Positions 11,890 through 21,122 of a stretch of 21,122 bases of DNA are shown here, one piece after another; position 1 is the first letter of the stretch; every line of letters starts with the position of its first letter. Under the pieces are notes generated by a model. It searched no databases. It saw only the letters and a list, made by a program, of their open reading frames with translations, and was not told the DNA's origin. The DNA lies in NCBI GenBank assembly GCA_004802705.1, contig SGPL01000564.1:1-21122 (forward strand), read 5' to 3'. The translations under genes were made by a program, and so were the position numbers. The stretch comes from Bondarzewia mesenterica (lineage: Eukaryota; Basidiomycota; Agaricomycetes; Russulales; Bondarzewiaceae).

Positions 11890-12407
11890 ATGATAAAGAA
11901 TCCCAGAGTTTAGGTGATGAAGAAAATGCCTGGAGTCCGTCATCTCTCAATGTTCACAGACTCAAAAGAGTTCTCGATCGTTGGCGTTAATCGTGTGGTG
12001 TCCTTGTATTTGTGTTATGGCAATAAGCATCTCAACTTCCATGTTTCAGTCCTTTCTGTCAGCCGCCAATTGCTAGCGCGAGAATTATGGCTGGAAGCTC
12101 GCAGATCTTGAGTGCGCGACTGGGCCAAAGATGAAAAAAAAAACATAAGAGGCATCTGTGGCCTCTCCTCCATTGTGGAAGACATCTCAGTGGATGAAAG
12201 AAGTGGCATTTATAAAACCTCATTCTGAGGTTAGGTCCACTTTGAATTTTTTTGCGGTTGCAGAGAGTCAGACACTACCAGTGAATTGGATAAATAGGTG
12301 GAGGTAATTTACAGGCACATGTACAGTCATGGTGGAAATTATCAAGACAAAAATACTTGCGAACAGAGGCTGAAAAGTTGCCCCAAGTGATTTCCAATTA
12401 TATCTCA
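11890..12407. other. Convergent intergenic spacer
   Basis: This is the 518-bp space between the tail-to-tail PR-5-like and pirin genes. It should hold both 3' UTRs. An A-run at about 12134-12144 is visible. The short open frame at 11914-12111 matches nothing I know. Nothing else noted. Confidence 0.5.
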
Positions 12408-13419
12408 TTAAACCATCTCGAACAGCAAGACCTCTGCAACTCTATCGCCCGCATTCTCAATTGTCAGGTGACTCCCTGGCTGACCACTCACATACAGCCC
12501 ATCTCCCTCTCTGAGCACGAACTCGCGGGTGCCTGCGCTCACACGCACAGTCGCACCGCCGGCTCGCTGAGTATTATACCCTGACGTCTGCACGACGTGG
12601 ATATACGCCTTGCGCGAAGCCCCTGTTTTTTCCAACGCGTACGGGAGCATAGTGCCAGGCGAAATGAGGGAGGCGTAGAGAGAAAGGGGGGAGTGGACAG
12701 GTGCAGGGCCAGGAGCCTCGCGTTCTAAAGAAATCCCTGGAGCAGAGGCAGGCGCAACCACGCGCAGGAAGTTGTCTTTCTTCTCTTCATCGGTGAAGTG
12801 TCTATTAAGAAACGAGAGCTGTTATTAACACGAGCTTTGAGACGATGTAATGGTATGAAATCACGGAGATACCTAGTATAATAGGTTGGCTTGAGTCCAG
12901 ACTGGGAAGGCTTGCTCCAAATCTGGAGGAAATGAACCTGCTTCTCGCCATGGGTGTGCTCGCTGTGCCTAATTCCAGTCCCGGTGGACGTCATTTGGAT
13001 ATCTCCTCGCTTGAGCACTTCCGTATTTCCAAGAGAGTCGTTGCTTGAGGATGAGTGTGAGACAGATTCCATAGATGTGTTTGAATAAGCGAAACGTACT
13101 GCTCAAGCTCTCCAGAAACAACGTATGAGAAGATCTCAAATTCGCGATGCGGATGCGTACCGAAACCGGTCTTGGGCTCAACACGATCTTCGTTGATAAC
13201 ACGCAAGCATCCGAAGGAGCTGTGCTCCGGATCATAATGGCTATCGCGCAATGATGTGAGCGACAAACGAAATAGGGGTAACGAGAGGCTCAGGAAATAA
13301 GCTGGGACTCACTCTGCGAATGAAAAAGTATGGAAGGTTTTGAGCCATTCATAGTTGGAATGTCCGCGTTCTTGGCTGGGGCGAGGAACTAAGACGATGT
13401 CATTCTTCTTGTCAGACAT
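12408..13419 (-). CDS. Pirin (cupin-fold iron protein)
   Basis: Pirins are bicupin proteins with a metal-binding N-terminal cupin. Animal pirin is a nuclear Fe-dependent cofactor, and some members have quercetinase activity. Exons from the ATG: 13419-13313, 13240-13100, 13043-12873, 12801-12408, giving 270 aa. The start MSDKKNDIVLVPRPSQERGH is followed by the pirin block FHTFSFADHYDPEHSSFG. Metal ligands by analogy with human pirin are H65, H67, H109 and E111 (THPHREFE and GIRHSEHTHGE). The C-terminal cupin contains the APGPAPVHSPLSLYASLISPG region and ends VAEVLLFEMV, so the protein is full length for the family. The region upstream of this ATG is open in frame and described separately. The function is inferred from the family; substrate unknown. 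Confidence 0.92.
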
Positions 13420-13599
13420 GACACTAGGATTGATGATAGCGAAATTCCGAGTTGGGATGGAAGAAGCTCTCCTGAGAGTGGTAGGGGCCGTATTCCGAAC
13501 AAGAGATGTTGCAGATGTTGCAGATATTAATTGAATGGCAAACTGCAGAGGGGAAGACAGCTTGTATAGAAATCGATAAAGTTGTTTGTAAGATGCTGG
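13420..13599 (-). other. In-frame, AUG-less leader of the pirin gene
   Basis: Upstream of the pirin ATG the reading frame stays open, without stop and without ATG, from 13419 back to at least 13680. The 47 codons next to the ATG (13560-13420) encode a stretch with no Asp or Glu, four Arg and many Ser/Thr/Ala, including VRNTAPTTLRRASSIPTRNF. That composition is typical of a mitochondrial presequence. A CTG at 13560 is one possible near-cognate start. Alternatively it is an ordinary 5' UTR, or an upstream exon carries the ATG. Confidence 0.4.
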
Positions 13600-13627
13600 C
13601 TGTCTTGCTCCTCGCCCACCGACTCCA

Positions 13628-13635
13628 TTATATAG
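13628..13635 (-). promoter_or_regulatory. TATA box of the pirin gene
   Basis: CTATATAA on the minus strand lies 209 bp upstream of the pirin ATG. Transcription would be expected to start near 13600, which would include the whole AUG-less leader in the mRNA. Confidence 0.45.
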
Positions 13636-14259
13636 CTTTCGCAGGGCGGATGTGAATTTTAGGTCTGGAAAAGGAGAAGCAAGTCTAAGTCTTTACTTGA
13701 TCCGCTGACGTGAAGGGCTTACAAAGCGTAAAATGATAATGCCATTGCCATACAGATCTTGTGTATGCACGGTGTTTTAGTCAAACAATCGGCGTAGCAA
13801 TGACTGATCGCTGAAATGTCAAAATAATCCAAAAAGTGGAAGAGCAATTGAGGCAGTTGAGTAACATCCTGCAAGTTCGATACTAACCCCTTCAAGGGCG
13901 ATATGACGAGATGTCACGAAGCTCATTTCAACATTCGACATTCTAGAGAGGGAGACTCCGCTCACTACGTGCGAGTAGACTCGAAGTTGCCTTCGATGAG
14001 ACCACTGACAGATGGAACTCAGAGTCCCGTAACAGAAGAAACAAAAAAGTCCAGCATGTAGTTGAATATTGATACAGAAATGCGCAAAGATAATAACACG
14101 ATAGTGGAAAATACTTCAGAAGGTCTTAGTCATTGGATGGATGATAGCAGAGTGATACCCGATCACTTGACTGGTTCGGCGTTGATCAAGTCTATGGAAA
14201 GGAAAGTAAGCTTGAGTGAATGGACCAGTGACAGTGCGCTTTTCGGGGGAAATGATGAT
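13636..14259. other. Intergenic region between pirin and TBC genes
   Basis: This region contains the distal pirin promoter and the TBC-gene 3' UTR. A 70-codon plus-strand frame at 14062-14274 runs antisense into the end of the TBC gene and resembles nothing known. No other structure was seen. Confidence 0.5.
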
Positions 14260-17200
14260 CTAGCAAAAATCTGACTGACCTTCTGCCAGGGCCTTGTCGG
14301 CAGCAGTCAGACCGGAATCGTGCGCCTCCAAGAATGCATCCACCTGTAGTATCGGTAAACCATAAGAAGGCTACTTTAACAATCTGGGACCAAGAGAGCC
14401 AACTGACCTCGTCCATAACTCCGTCGTCCACCTCACTCTCGTCTTCATCTTCGTCCTCATCATCCTCATCCTTCGCATCGTCAATTGCAAACGGTGTCCT
14501 CTCCATCAAAGCCGCGTTGGCAGCCTCTACCAGTGCCATCGGTGGCCTAGGACTGAACTCCGTCTTGGAGGACGCCGTGTCCGAACCATTCGCAACTATT
14601 GGATCAACATGAAGCGCCAGAGTTCCACCGGAAGAAGAAACCGACGACGACAAATCGGTCGAAGAGACCGCGGTGCTGGGCGAGAGACTCGACTTCGACG
14701 ATGAGCGCCGCATGGAGGGTGTGAGCAGCGATTCGCGAGCCCTAGGTTCCTCGATGGAGGTGTAGCGCCCGATAGATGGACGATGTATAACTTGGTGCCT
14801 CCCAATCGTCTTCCCCAGCTCGTCGCTGACCTTGTTGAACAGCTTTTTATTGCCGTCCGTTGCGATGTTGGACCAAAGACTATTCAGGAATCCGCTGCTT
14901 GATGGTGGAAGCTCCATCAAGGGAACCGGTTCTAATCTGAATGAGGCTGAGAGATCGGTCTCAAAGAACGACTCCAGGACTTCGTCGGCGAGGACGACCA
15001 TCCGGAACGTGGCGAGATTGAGATATGGTTGATTCGATTCGATTTGCGGTGAAGACGCTTCTTGTTCGCCATCGTCTTCGAATTGTGGGAGTAAGGCATC
15101 ACCGTACTCGAAAGCGTTCGACATGAACCGACTGATAGCGCCAAGATACGCATCACCGACTTCGAACCTGAAGATAAACTGAACAAGCTTTGAACAAGAG
15201 GAAGGGAGCAGAGATATTTATGAGAACATACCAGCAAAGATTCCGACAAGGTCAGAACTTCGTCCTTGGTCAGAAAGCCATCTTTGTTCTTGTCGTGAAG
15301 ATTGAAGAACCATTCAATGTTCTCCATAAGGTCATTGAACATTACTCCATCTAAACCAGATACGAGGTCCTGATAAAGGATTTAACACTCAGTATTAAAA
15401 ATCTATGGATGTGGAAAGAGGAACGCACTTGTAAAGACAATGAGCCCCTGTATGAGGTATCCCAGAAATAGAATAATCGGTCAATGAACTCATGTTCCGC
15501 AACTTCGCGGTCCACTCGTTGCTAAAAACTCGTTGGTCACGATGTACTTCATACCAGTGAACGGCCATGATGAATACGCACCTGGAACCCGTTCGTTACA
15601 ATCTTTTCATCCCTCGCCCAAGTTGCGATCTCACTCAAAAACACTCTGAATGTTTTGAGCTCAATCCTAGTCTCGGGTCGTTCTTCTACTGCATCTTTGG
15701 TTAACAATAACGATGGTGGTGGCTGAGCGACTACGGGAGGCGGCTCGATGCAAATTGCTTTGAACAACGCATCATAGATAAGCCCGGCCTGATCCTTCGT
15801 AAACCTCTCGAGGGTCTTCAAGTTCCGAATAGCAGAGCGCTTCGAGAAGGATTCGATACTCATGATAATCTCGTTGCGGAACTTGCGTCGCTCTGCCTGG
15901 ATCGTCTCGTCCGTGATGATGGCAAATTCACGGAAGGATACAAGTAGAAGCTCTTGGAACCGAGTGATCGCACGAGCACGCGGATCGGTGGAGTGGGGAT
16001 GTGCTGATTCGCCCAAACCACTGAAATACTCGCGCATCAAACTATTGGGATGATATTGTCAGAGAAAATGCCATGACTTCAATGTCATTTGACTCCATAC
16101 GCACTGAATGAAGCCCCCATCATCTTGGATCTGAAGAAGTTTCTCCCCGTTGATCTTGAGTATGGCTGTACAGATCAATGATCGATGATAAATAATGAAT
16201 GCAAAACGATAACACGAACTAACCTAACCTAAAGATCTGGCGTAAGTATAGATATCCACTTGAGCACGAAAACAACTCACCCCACTTGAAACAAAACCTT
16301 TGGACCCATGCAGAAGAAGCAGTCTACAATCCGGAAGGCGAACACCATGGGCATACTATTGATAAACCTACGGGATCACAGTTGAGCAGAAATTATAAAA
16401 TTGAAGACGCTAACTCACAGACTGAGAAACCATGGCAAAGACGCGACGGACAGCTGAACATCTACCTCGGTGAAATGGTCATGAAGTATTGGCAGACATC
16501 GCGCCACAAGTGACTCGAAAACCCGCTGGTCCAAGAGTGTTCCATGCATTGACATGCTGGACATGATATATCAGCATGACGCAGCAGTTTTCCCTCCTTG
16601 ACGTACCTGTAATATCCTGGTAATAGACGGTCACAGATGACTTCCAAAAGCCAGAATGCTTGCTCTTCCGACATGTAGCTATATAACTCGTGATGAAGAC
16701 ATGATTACAATACAGATGGAGGGGTTATCCTTACATGAGAATGGCCGCTGCGAGGATGTTCATGGCCTATCGGAATTTAAGGTATCTACAAAGATTGCTA
16801 GAATGAAAACGAATATGCACACGTACCTGGCAATACCCTGTCTCAGGATTCTTGAACGAATAGGCCTGTAGCACCCGTCTCAGTGCCCCGATGCCTTCCT
16901 CGGACTGATAAGCCAAGTATTCAGGCAGACTGCGATGCAAGTCTTTCTCAATTTCTTCGGTGCTCGTATTTACGCGTCCCTTGTTCTCCTCAAGGATTCG
17001 CTCATAGACACCAGGATTTGAAAATCGGAGGAAGATCGAACCAGAAAGTGTCTCCCACATCTCGCCGCGAAGCCGATTGGGCAAACCTACTTGTACGAGC
17101 CGCGTGGATTGTGGGTAACGCAGGAGCGTGAGGTGACGCCCGTGAACTGGTACACCCAGATAGAAACATTGAAACAAACGGTTGAACAAGAGTCATGGGA

Positions 17201-18072
17201 CGCACCTTTAAGATAGTTCGTCCACAACTTCGTCTTGGACGCCTCACGCAACCTGCCAATCCGAACCATAGGCTATCTCGCGGATTTCAGGTCAGACCAG
17301 GAATACGCACTTTTTCGGATCCCCGGGAAACTTGAACTTCAACCCTAGGCCCCCATGAAAACTGTGCGTGCTGGCGCTCCCATCCGCAGCCTTCTCTCCC
17401 CCATCAATCAAACTACCATCTTCCCTTTCGTTGTCCGCGACCTGAGACGTTCCCGAGACAAGGTTCTCTGTATAACACGTCTTCGCAAAGCCCTTGACAG
17501 CCTTCATCCGACCAGCCTGCAATTCCGCTTTGAGAGCGTCACGGAGGAGCGAGCAGAAAAGGTCTGCACTCGGACGGAGCGACGTTAGTTGTATGATCTG
17601 GTATGCAGGGGAAAATCAGTGAGACAGAAATGGTAAAACGGGAGCTCATATTATGCTCACGATCTTCATCCCATGCCAGAGTAAGAGGCTCAACGCATAG
17701 ATACCCGCGCGAGCATTCAATCGCTCGACGCGGCGTATCGTGCATAGCGGAATCGTAAACCTGACAGACTTCCGATCCAAGCTCACGAACGCAAGGTACG
17801 GCGGGAATAGGTGCAGTTTTCCAGCCTGATGAGCCAGTCAGCCCCGAACCTGTAAAAACATGATGCACGAAAGGCAGACGCACGTAGGAGTCTTCTTCGC
17901 CATGGACACCCAAGCTCAACACAGCATTGATCTCCATAGATTCATGGCCCTCATCAAACCCCTGGTCACCTGGGCTCTTGATGTGATCGTGCGGTATCGA
18001 GAAAAACAACTGTGTCTGCTGGTCCTTGTCCAGCTCTTTGAAGTTGCGTAGCTGGGTCGATATTGTGGCCAT
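14260..18072 (-). CDS. TBC/EF-hand Rab GTPase-activating protein, Gyp2/TBC1D9 type
   Basis: This is a TBC-domain GAP that stimulates GTP hydrolysis by a Rab GTPase in membrane traffic. Fifteen exons from the ATG: 18072-17661, 17563-17311, 17252-17206, 17146-16827, 16766-16735, 16678-16607, 16556-16419, 16367-16281, 16228-16224 (5 nt), 16165-16105, 16041-15582, 15521-15429, 15369-15232, 15178-14408, 14343-14260, giving 990 aa. The TBC domain starts near [13 protein letters not shown]. It holds the arginine finger IEKDLHR (303-309) and the glutamine finger YCQ (342-344), so it should be catalytically competent. An EF-hand loop [12 protein letters not shown] is at 686-697. An acidic run rich in Asp/Glu lies near the C-terminus. 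TBC1D8/9 relatives carry GRAM domains before TBC, and none is clear here. The frame stays open upstream of the ATG to an acceptor at 18115, so the true start may lie further upstream or be lost. Confidence 0.85.
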
Positions 18073-18614
18073 ATCGTCAACTCGTGTGCGCTGCTTCGCG
18101 CAGAAATGTAATGTCTAAGATTGGTAGACTTTGGCAAGTCAGATGAAGTGCTGGGAAGGCAACAGCCAGGAGTGTGGTATTAGAGCTATGTCAAGTTGTA
18201 AGGCCGCTCATTACTGAGGTGGCTGTGACCAACACGCGACGGGCGGTTTCAGCCTGCAGACGAGAAGGAAACACCCGAAAACATATGCACAACTTCGTCA
18301 TTGATTTTCATTAATTTTCACGCACAACCTCTCTGGTCCGAAGAATTCGAAATGCTTCGCCTATCGTATCGACTTGTGTGTATACATCTGTATACATGAT
18401 ACTGAAAAATTGAATGCTTGAAGTTTGAACTGACAGTTGGGATCTCAACCTACGGTCAGCGACCTTCTGCGTCGTGCGTTCCCAAAATACTCTCGGTCAT
18501 CAGTCATTCTCGAATACTGAACTTCCAGCCAGAAAACGCGACGATGTCACCACAAAAAGTGGGAAATTAGTATCTTCAGAGTTACAGGCTGCAGTACGGG
18601 TACAACCATCATAA
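18073..18614. other. Region upstream of the TBC gene, with candidate extra exons
   Basis: On the minus strand, 18114-18073 continues the TBC frame for 14 codons (LHFCAKQRTRVDD) behind a CTTAG acceptor. A further candidate 39-nt exon at 18253-18215 (AETARRVLVTATS) has a CTGCAG acceptor and a GTAATG donor, in matching phase. Together they read like the end of a GRAM/PH-type domain, but no exon further upstream could be recognised. At 18379-18397 TGTATACAT occurs twice. Otherwise nothing was seen. Confidence 0.35.
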
Positions 18615-19154
18615 CGACTCAACAAATTTGTTAGGCAGGCCGCTGCATTCATTCATGCAAAAAACGAAGGACGAAAACCTCTCAAACATGCTCGAGTTCG
18701 GCAGTTCTTATACGAAGGCGCGTGGAACGTGAACATGGCGATCGCGGGTGATCATACTAGTTGAGTGTATCCGACCAATATTCGACCTAACTCTCATCCA
18801 CGTCTCCCTCTTCATCTTCTTCATCGGTCTTACCGACTTCCTCTTCCTTATCGATGACCGCGTGGCCATCGCCACGACCTCTGTCATCGCCTGCAGCGGC
18901 ATTTTGTACATAGCGTGCATAGTTTCGCCCGAGGCAAATGCCCAATCGCCTCACCAAATACCACTATTTGGCATATTCTGGTGGATTGCGCAAAATTGCA
19001 AGGTCATCACTGCGGTACGGCGTGCGGCTCCGAGTGGAAGCCAGTGAGTACCAATCTGACAGACGGCCTTTTTCAACTTTCTATGAATGAATCTATTGAC
19101 CGCAAGAATCGTGATGCCAGGGCGATCATCTGGGTCTCTGGATGGCAACGATAA
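18615..19154 (+). pseudogene. DUF6535-type membrane protein remnant
   Basis: The frame open from 18615 reads KPLKHARVRQFLYEGAWNVNM and meets TGA at 18762-18764. The match continues in the next frame (18748-19047) with two hydrophobic segments, LIHVSLFIFFIGLTDFLFLID and IATTSVIACSGILYIACIV, then SPHQIPLFGIFWW. A third stretch, MNESIDRKNRDARAIIW, appears in the first frame near 19080-19130. This order matches the DUF6535 family of mushroom membrane proteins as I remember it. The N-terminal membrane part expected upstream is not found. The frame changes can be one frameshift plus an intron or a second frameshift. I read it as a decayed fragment; function of the family is unknown. Confidence 0.6.
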
Positions 19155-19549
19155 GTATCCCCTACTGAAGGAGGAAGGCTAACTGGTGAGCGCCAGATCC
19201 TCCTGCGTAGCCTCATGCGTTAAGTATTGAATGATATGGCGGTGTATTTTCTTTGCTAAAGATCCTTCAAGCTTGCCGTTGCTTCTTGCCATCATTCGCA
19301 TTCGAATCAGCGACGGAAGCGAAACAATCAGGCTCGACGACTTCCTGGATTGCAAGGGTTGGCAGTCGGAGCTAATATACAAATTGGCAATCTCACAACA
19401 CATCACTTTCAACTTCGAAATCGGATAAACAGGCAGTACAGAAACGCTATGAAGAAATTGCGGATATCGTCGACAATCATATCACGATGATGCTAGACAT
19501 TGTGTATGGTCAGCATCTCTATGCTTGGGTTGAGGAAAAGGAGCCGAAC
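19155..19549. other. Possible decayed continuation of the DUF6535 remnant
   Basis: A plus-strand frame at 19231-19428 (MIWRCIFFAKDPSSLPLLLA onward) could be the degraded downstream part of the DUF6535 gene, but I could not align it with confidence. The last part should be the 3' UTR of the minus-strand gene that ends at 19550. Confidence 0.3.
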
Positions 19550-20150
19550 CTATTTCCAGTTGAACACGCCCGTGGCCTGGAAGGTCACCTCGCCCGCACC
19601 AGCGCCGGCAAAGAGTCCTGCGAGCCCATCATCGGCTATGAATGAGATGTACATATGCCCCTGACCAGCGAATACCTGGATCATGTTCGAAGTGGATTTC
19701 AATGCATCCCATGACCTGTAGGCAAGATTCCCGCCAGTGACATTGATGGCATTGGTAATATTGAGGATATTGGCCCCCTCATCACTGGGAAGGACCCATC
19801 CAGTCCCGCTGTGGCCATCAATGGTCTCGAAGCTCACCCAGCTGGCGGCTTGGCCGGGCACAATTTTGGCATCAGCAAGTACACCATTCCCGTTCCACCA
19901 CTGATGAGCAGTGTCAAGAACGAGGCCGCGTTCTTCACACTGCTCCTTTGTGTAGAGTGTGATCTCCCTAGACAGTGACAACAGTACCCATGAGAAAAGG
20001 AAACATGTCGAATGATAAATGACTTACTCGGTCTGATGGGCAATAACGAGCACAGAAAGACGACAATAGCATGAGCATAGTCTGGCGCAGACAAAATGAT
20101 GTCCAAGACGCTCTTACCACTTGACCCTTGTTAACTTGAACTCGAGACAT
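19550..20150 (-). CDS. Unrecognised 151-aa protein with a microexon
   Basis: I do not recognise this protein. Exons from the ATG: 20150-20118 (33 nt), 20032-20028 (5 nt), 19967-19550 (418 nt), giving 151 aa that start MSRVQVNKGQVTEEITLYTK. Both introns have good GTAAG donors (GTAAGAG, GTAAGTC), and only inclusion of the 5-nt exon joins exon 1 to exon 3 in frame. There is no signal peptide or membrane segment. The sequence is balanced, Gly/Ala-rich and mostly predicted beta by eye, with motifs HQWWNGNG, SFETIDGHSGTGW, NILNITNAINVTGG and the end VTFQATGVFNWK. One cysteine is visible. A soluble beta-sandwich of the fungal lectin or cytolysin sort is conceivable but unsupported. It lies between the DUF6535 remnant and a TBC gene fragment, in an apparently rearranged stretch. 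Confidence 0.65.
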
Positions 20151-20761
20151 CTGTGGTGGTATGAACAAGGTTCTTCTTACAGAGAATGGCTTTAGCGACC
20201 GAACTGGCTTCCGCCGCTAGTGAATGGCTCACCGAGAGAAAGGGAGGATAAGCTGGGTTGGCTACTTTGGCGGCTTCAAAGGTCCATGGCTTAAGTACTT
20301 TTTCGTTGTGCCATTACTTGGCGGTAATTGTTCTGGTATCGCACGAACGTGTCGGTGCAAAACGTCTTCTGGATCTTGGTGACTTACTTCATTCTTCGAG
20401 TTCCGGGGGAGAAGGGGGGTCCCAAGCTCGCCGACCATGTCATGGAAGGCTTGAATGGAACTCCAACTGTGATTATCTGGTGGTGCCGATGTTCCATAGG
20501 AGGATAGGGTACAGGGGAGAGTTATCAATAGAACAATATCTGCAACGACTCAACAAATCCGGTAAGCTGCACTGCGGCAAAACAGAGGCTGGAGAACACG
20601 CGTCAGAGTCCCACCATAAGGACCCTGTCGCGCGTGATCTCAAAGGCTGCGAACGCAGAGAGCACATGTCCTGGCGTGGCCCTTTCAGATTTTACAGATA
20701 CGGGAAAGGTGGAGTCTCGGAATTCGATAGGAAACCCAGGGGGAGGGGTCCCTGCAGACAC
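20151..20761. other. Intergenic region with uninterpreted open frames
   Basis: This region presumably includes the promoter of the 151-aa gene. A long plus-strand frame (20258-20872) runs antisense through the TBC fragment and matches nothing known. On the minus strand, the TBC fragment frame continues open down to a stop at 20603 with sequence that does not match the intact TBC gene (for example SAGTPPPGFPIEFRDS). No TATA box or known family was seen. Confidence 0.4.
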
Positions 20762-20980
20762 CGTCTTCGCGAAGCCATTGACAGCCTTCAAACGGCCGGC
20801 CTGCAATTCTGCTTTGAGAGCATCACGGAGGAGCGAGGAGAAAAGGTCTGCACTCGGATAAAGCGACGTTAGTGATCAGGGATGCGGGGGCAAATCAGTG
20901 TCATAGAAATGGTAGAACGGGAGTTCATATTACGCTCACGGTCTTCATCCCATGCCAGAGTGAGAGGCTTAACGCATAGA
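20762..20980 (-). pseudogene. Partial duplicate of the TBC gene (exon 1 end, intron 1, exon 2 start)
   Basis: This segment closely matches 17479-17701 of the TBC gene on the same strand. It contains the end of exon 1 (PLTLAWDED), the first intron and the start of exon 2 ([20 protein letters not shown]). The donor GTGAGC, the CTAAC branch site and the GTGCAG acceptor are all kept. Protein differences are few and conservative in exon 2 (C to S, M to L, K to N). Similarity stops abruptly at both ends. Because the intron is present, the copy arose from DNA, not from mRNA. It cannot encode a GAP. Confidence 0.85.
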
Positions 20981-21122
20981 AGGTGACGAAGTCATTCCAA
21001 GTGAGCCACTGCCACAGAATATTTCGACAGATCTAGACAGGAGGAGTCCCCCAACTACCTGGATTGGCATGACTGGTGCGTCTCGGAGCTGTAGGGCTTG
21101 GGGTGTTGAAATTTATATTTGC

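Noticed and set aside
14334..14612. Plus-strand frame rich in serine (long Ser run)
   Set aside because: It is the antisense of the acidic Asp/Glu run of the TBC protein. The low-complexity codons open both strands.
18379..18397. Repeated TGTATACAT, considered as an inverted repeat or terminator hairpin
   Set aside because: It is a short AT-rich palindromic direct repeat without flanking element structure, and is likely to occur by chance.
20258..20872. 204-codon plus-strand open frame
   Set aside because: Its right-hand part is the antisense of the TBC gene fragment, where the real coding signal is on the minus strand. The rest resembles no family.

Overview
This is a nuclear chromosome segment from a filamentous basidiomycete, most likely a mushroom-forming Agaricomycete. 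The genes are split by many short introns (mostly 50-75 nt, GT..AG, often with a CTRAC branch site) and the intact genes are spaced closely. Protein families also fit: a small cysteine-rich thaumatin/PR-5-like secreted protein, a DUF6535 membrane-protein remnant, and clear single-copy orthologues of eukaryotic housekeeping genes. I spliced every gene by hand from frame continuity, splice signals and remembered family consensus. All exon sets quoted sum to a whole number of codons.

Left half (1-9015): two divergent housekeeping pairs. A WDR5/Swd3 WD40 protein of the COMPASS histone methyltransferase (minus, 1071-2701) shares a 229-bp promoter with an EngB/YihA-type, probably mitochondrial GTPase (plus, 2931-3885). 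The polynucleotide 5'-kinase GRC3/NOL9 (minus, 4115-6662) shares a 310-bp promoter with the WD40 assembly factor RSA4/NLE1 (plus, 6973-9015). GRC3 and RSA4 both act on the pre-60S ribosomal particle. Their shared promoter carries the same 10-mer, CACGTGACAC, near each start codon.

Middle (9016-14259): about 1.9 kb without a recognisable gene, then an intron-dense secreted PR-5-like protein (plus, 10924-11889). It converges on a pirin (minus, 12408-13419) whose upstream region is open in frame and reads like a mitochondrial presequence, but has no AUG.

Right half (14260-21122): a 15-exon TBC/EF-hand Rab GTPase-activating protein of the Gyp2/TBC1D9 type (minus, 14260-18072), with a 5-nt microexon and an N-terminus that looks incomplete. 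Beyond it lies a rearranged, gene-poor stretch. It holds a frameshifted DUF6535 remnant (plus), an unrecognised 151-aa gene with another 5-nt microexon (minus, 19550-20150), and a roughly 220-bp partial copy of the TBC gene including one of its introns (minus, 20762-20980).

I saw no CRISPR array, tRNA, rRNA, intact transposon or viral gene. The most interesting signals are the co-regulated pre-60S gene pair, the pirin leader, the microexons, and the partial duplication with the incomplete TBC 5' end.
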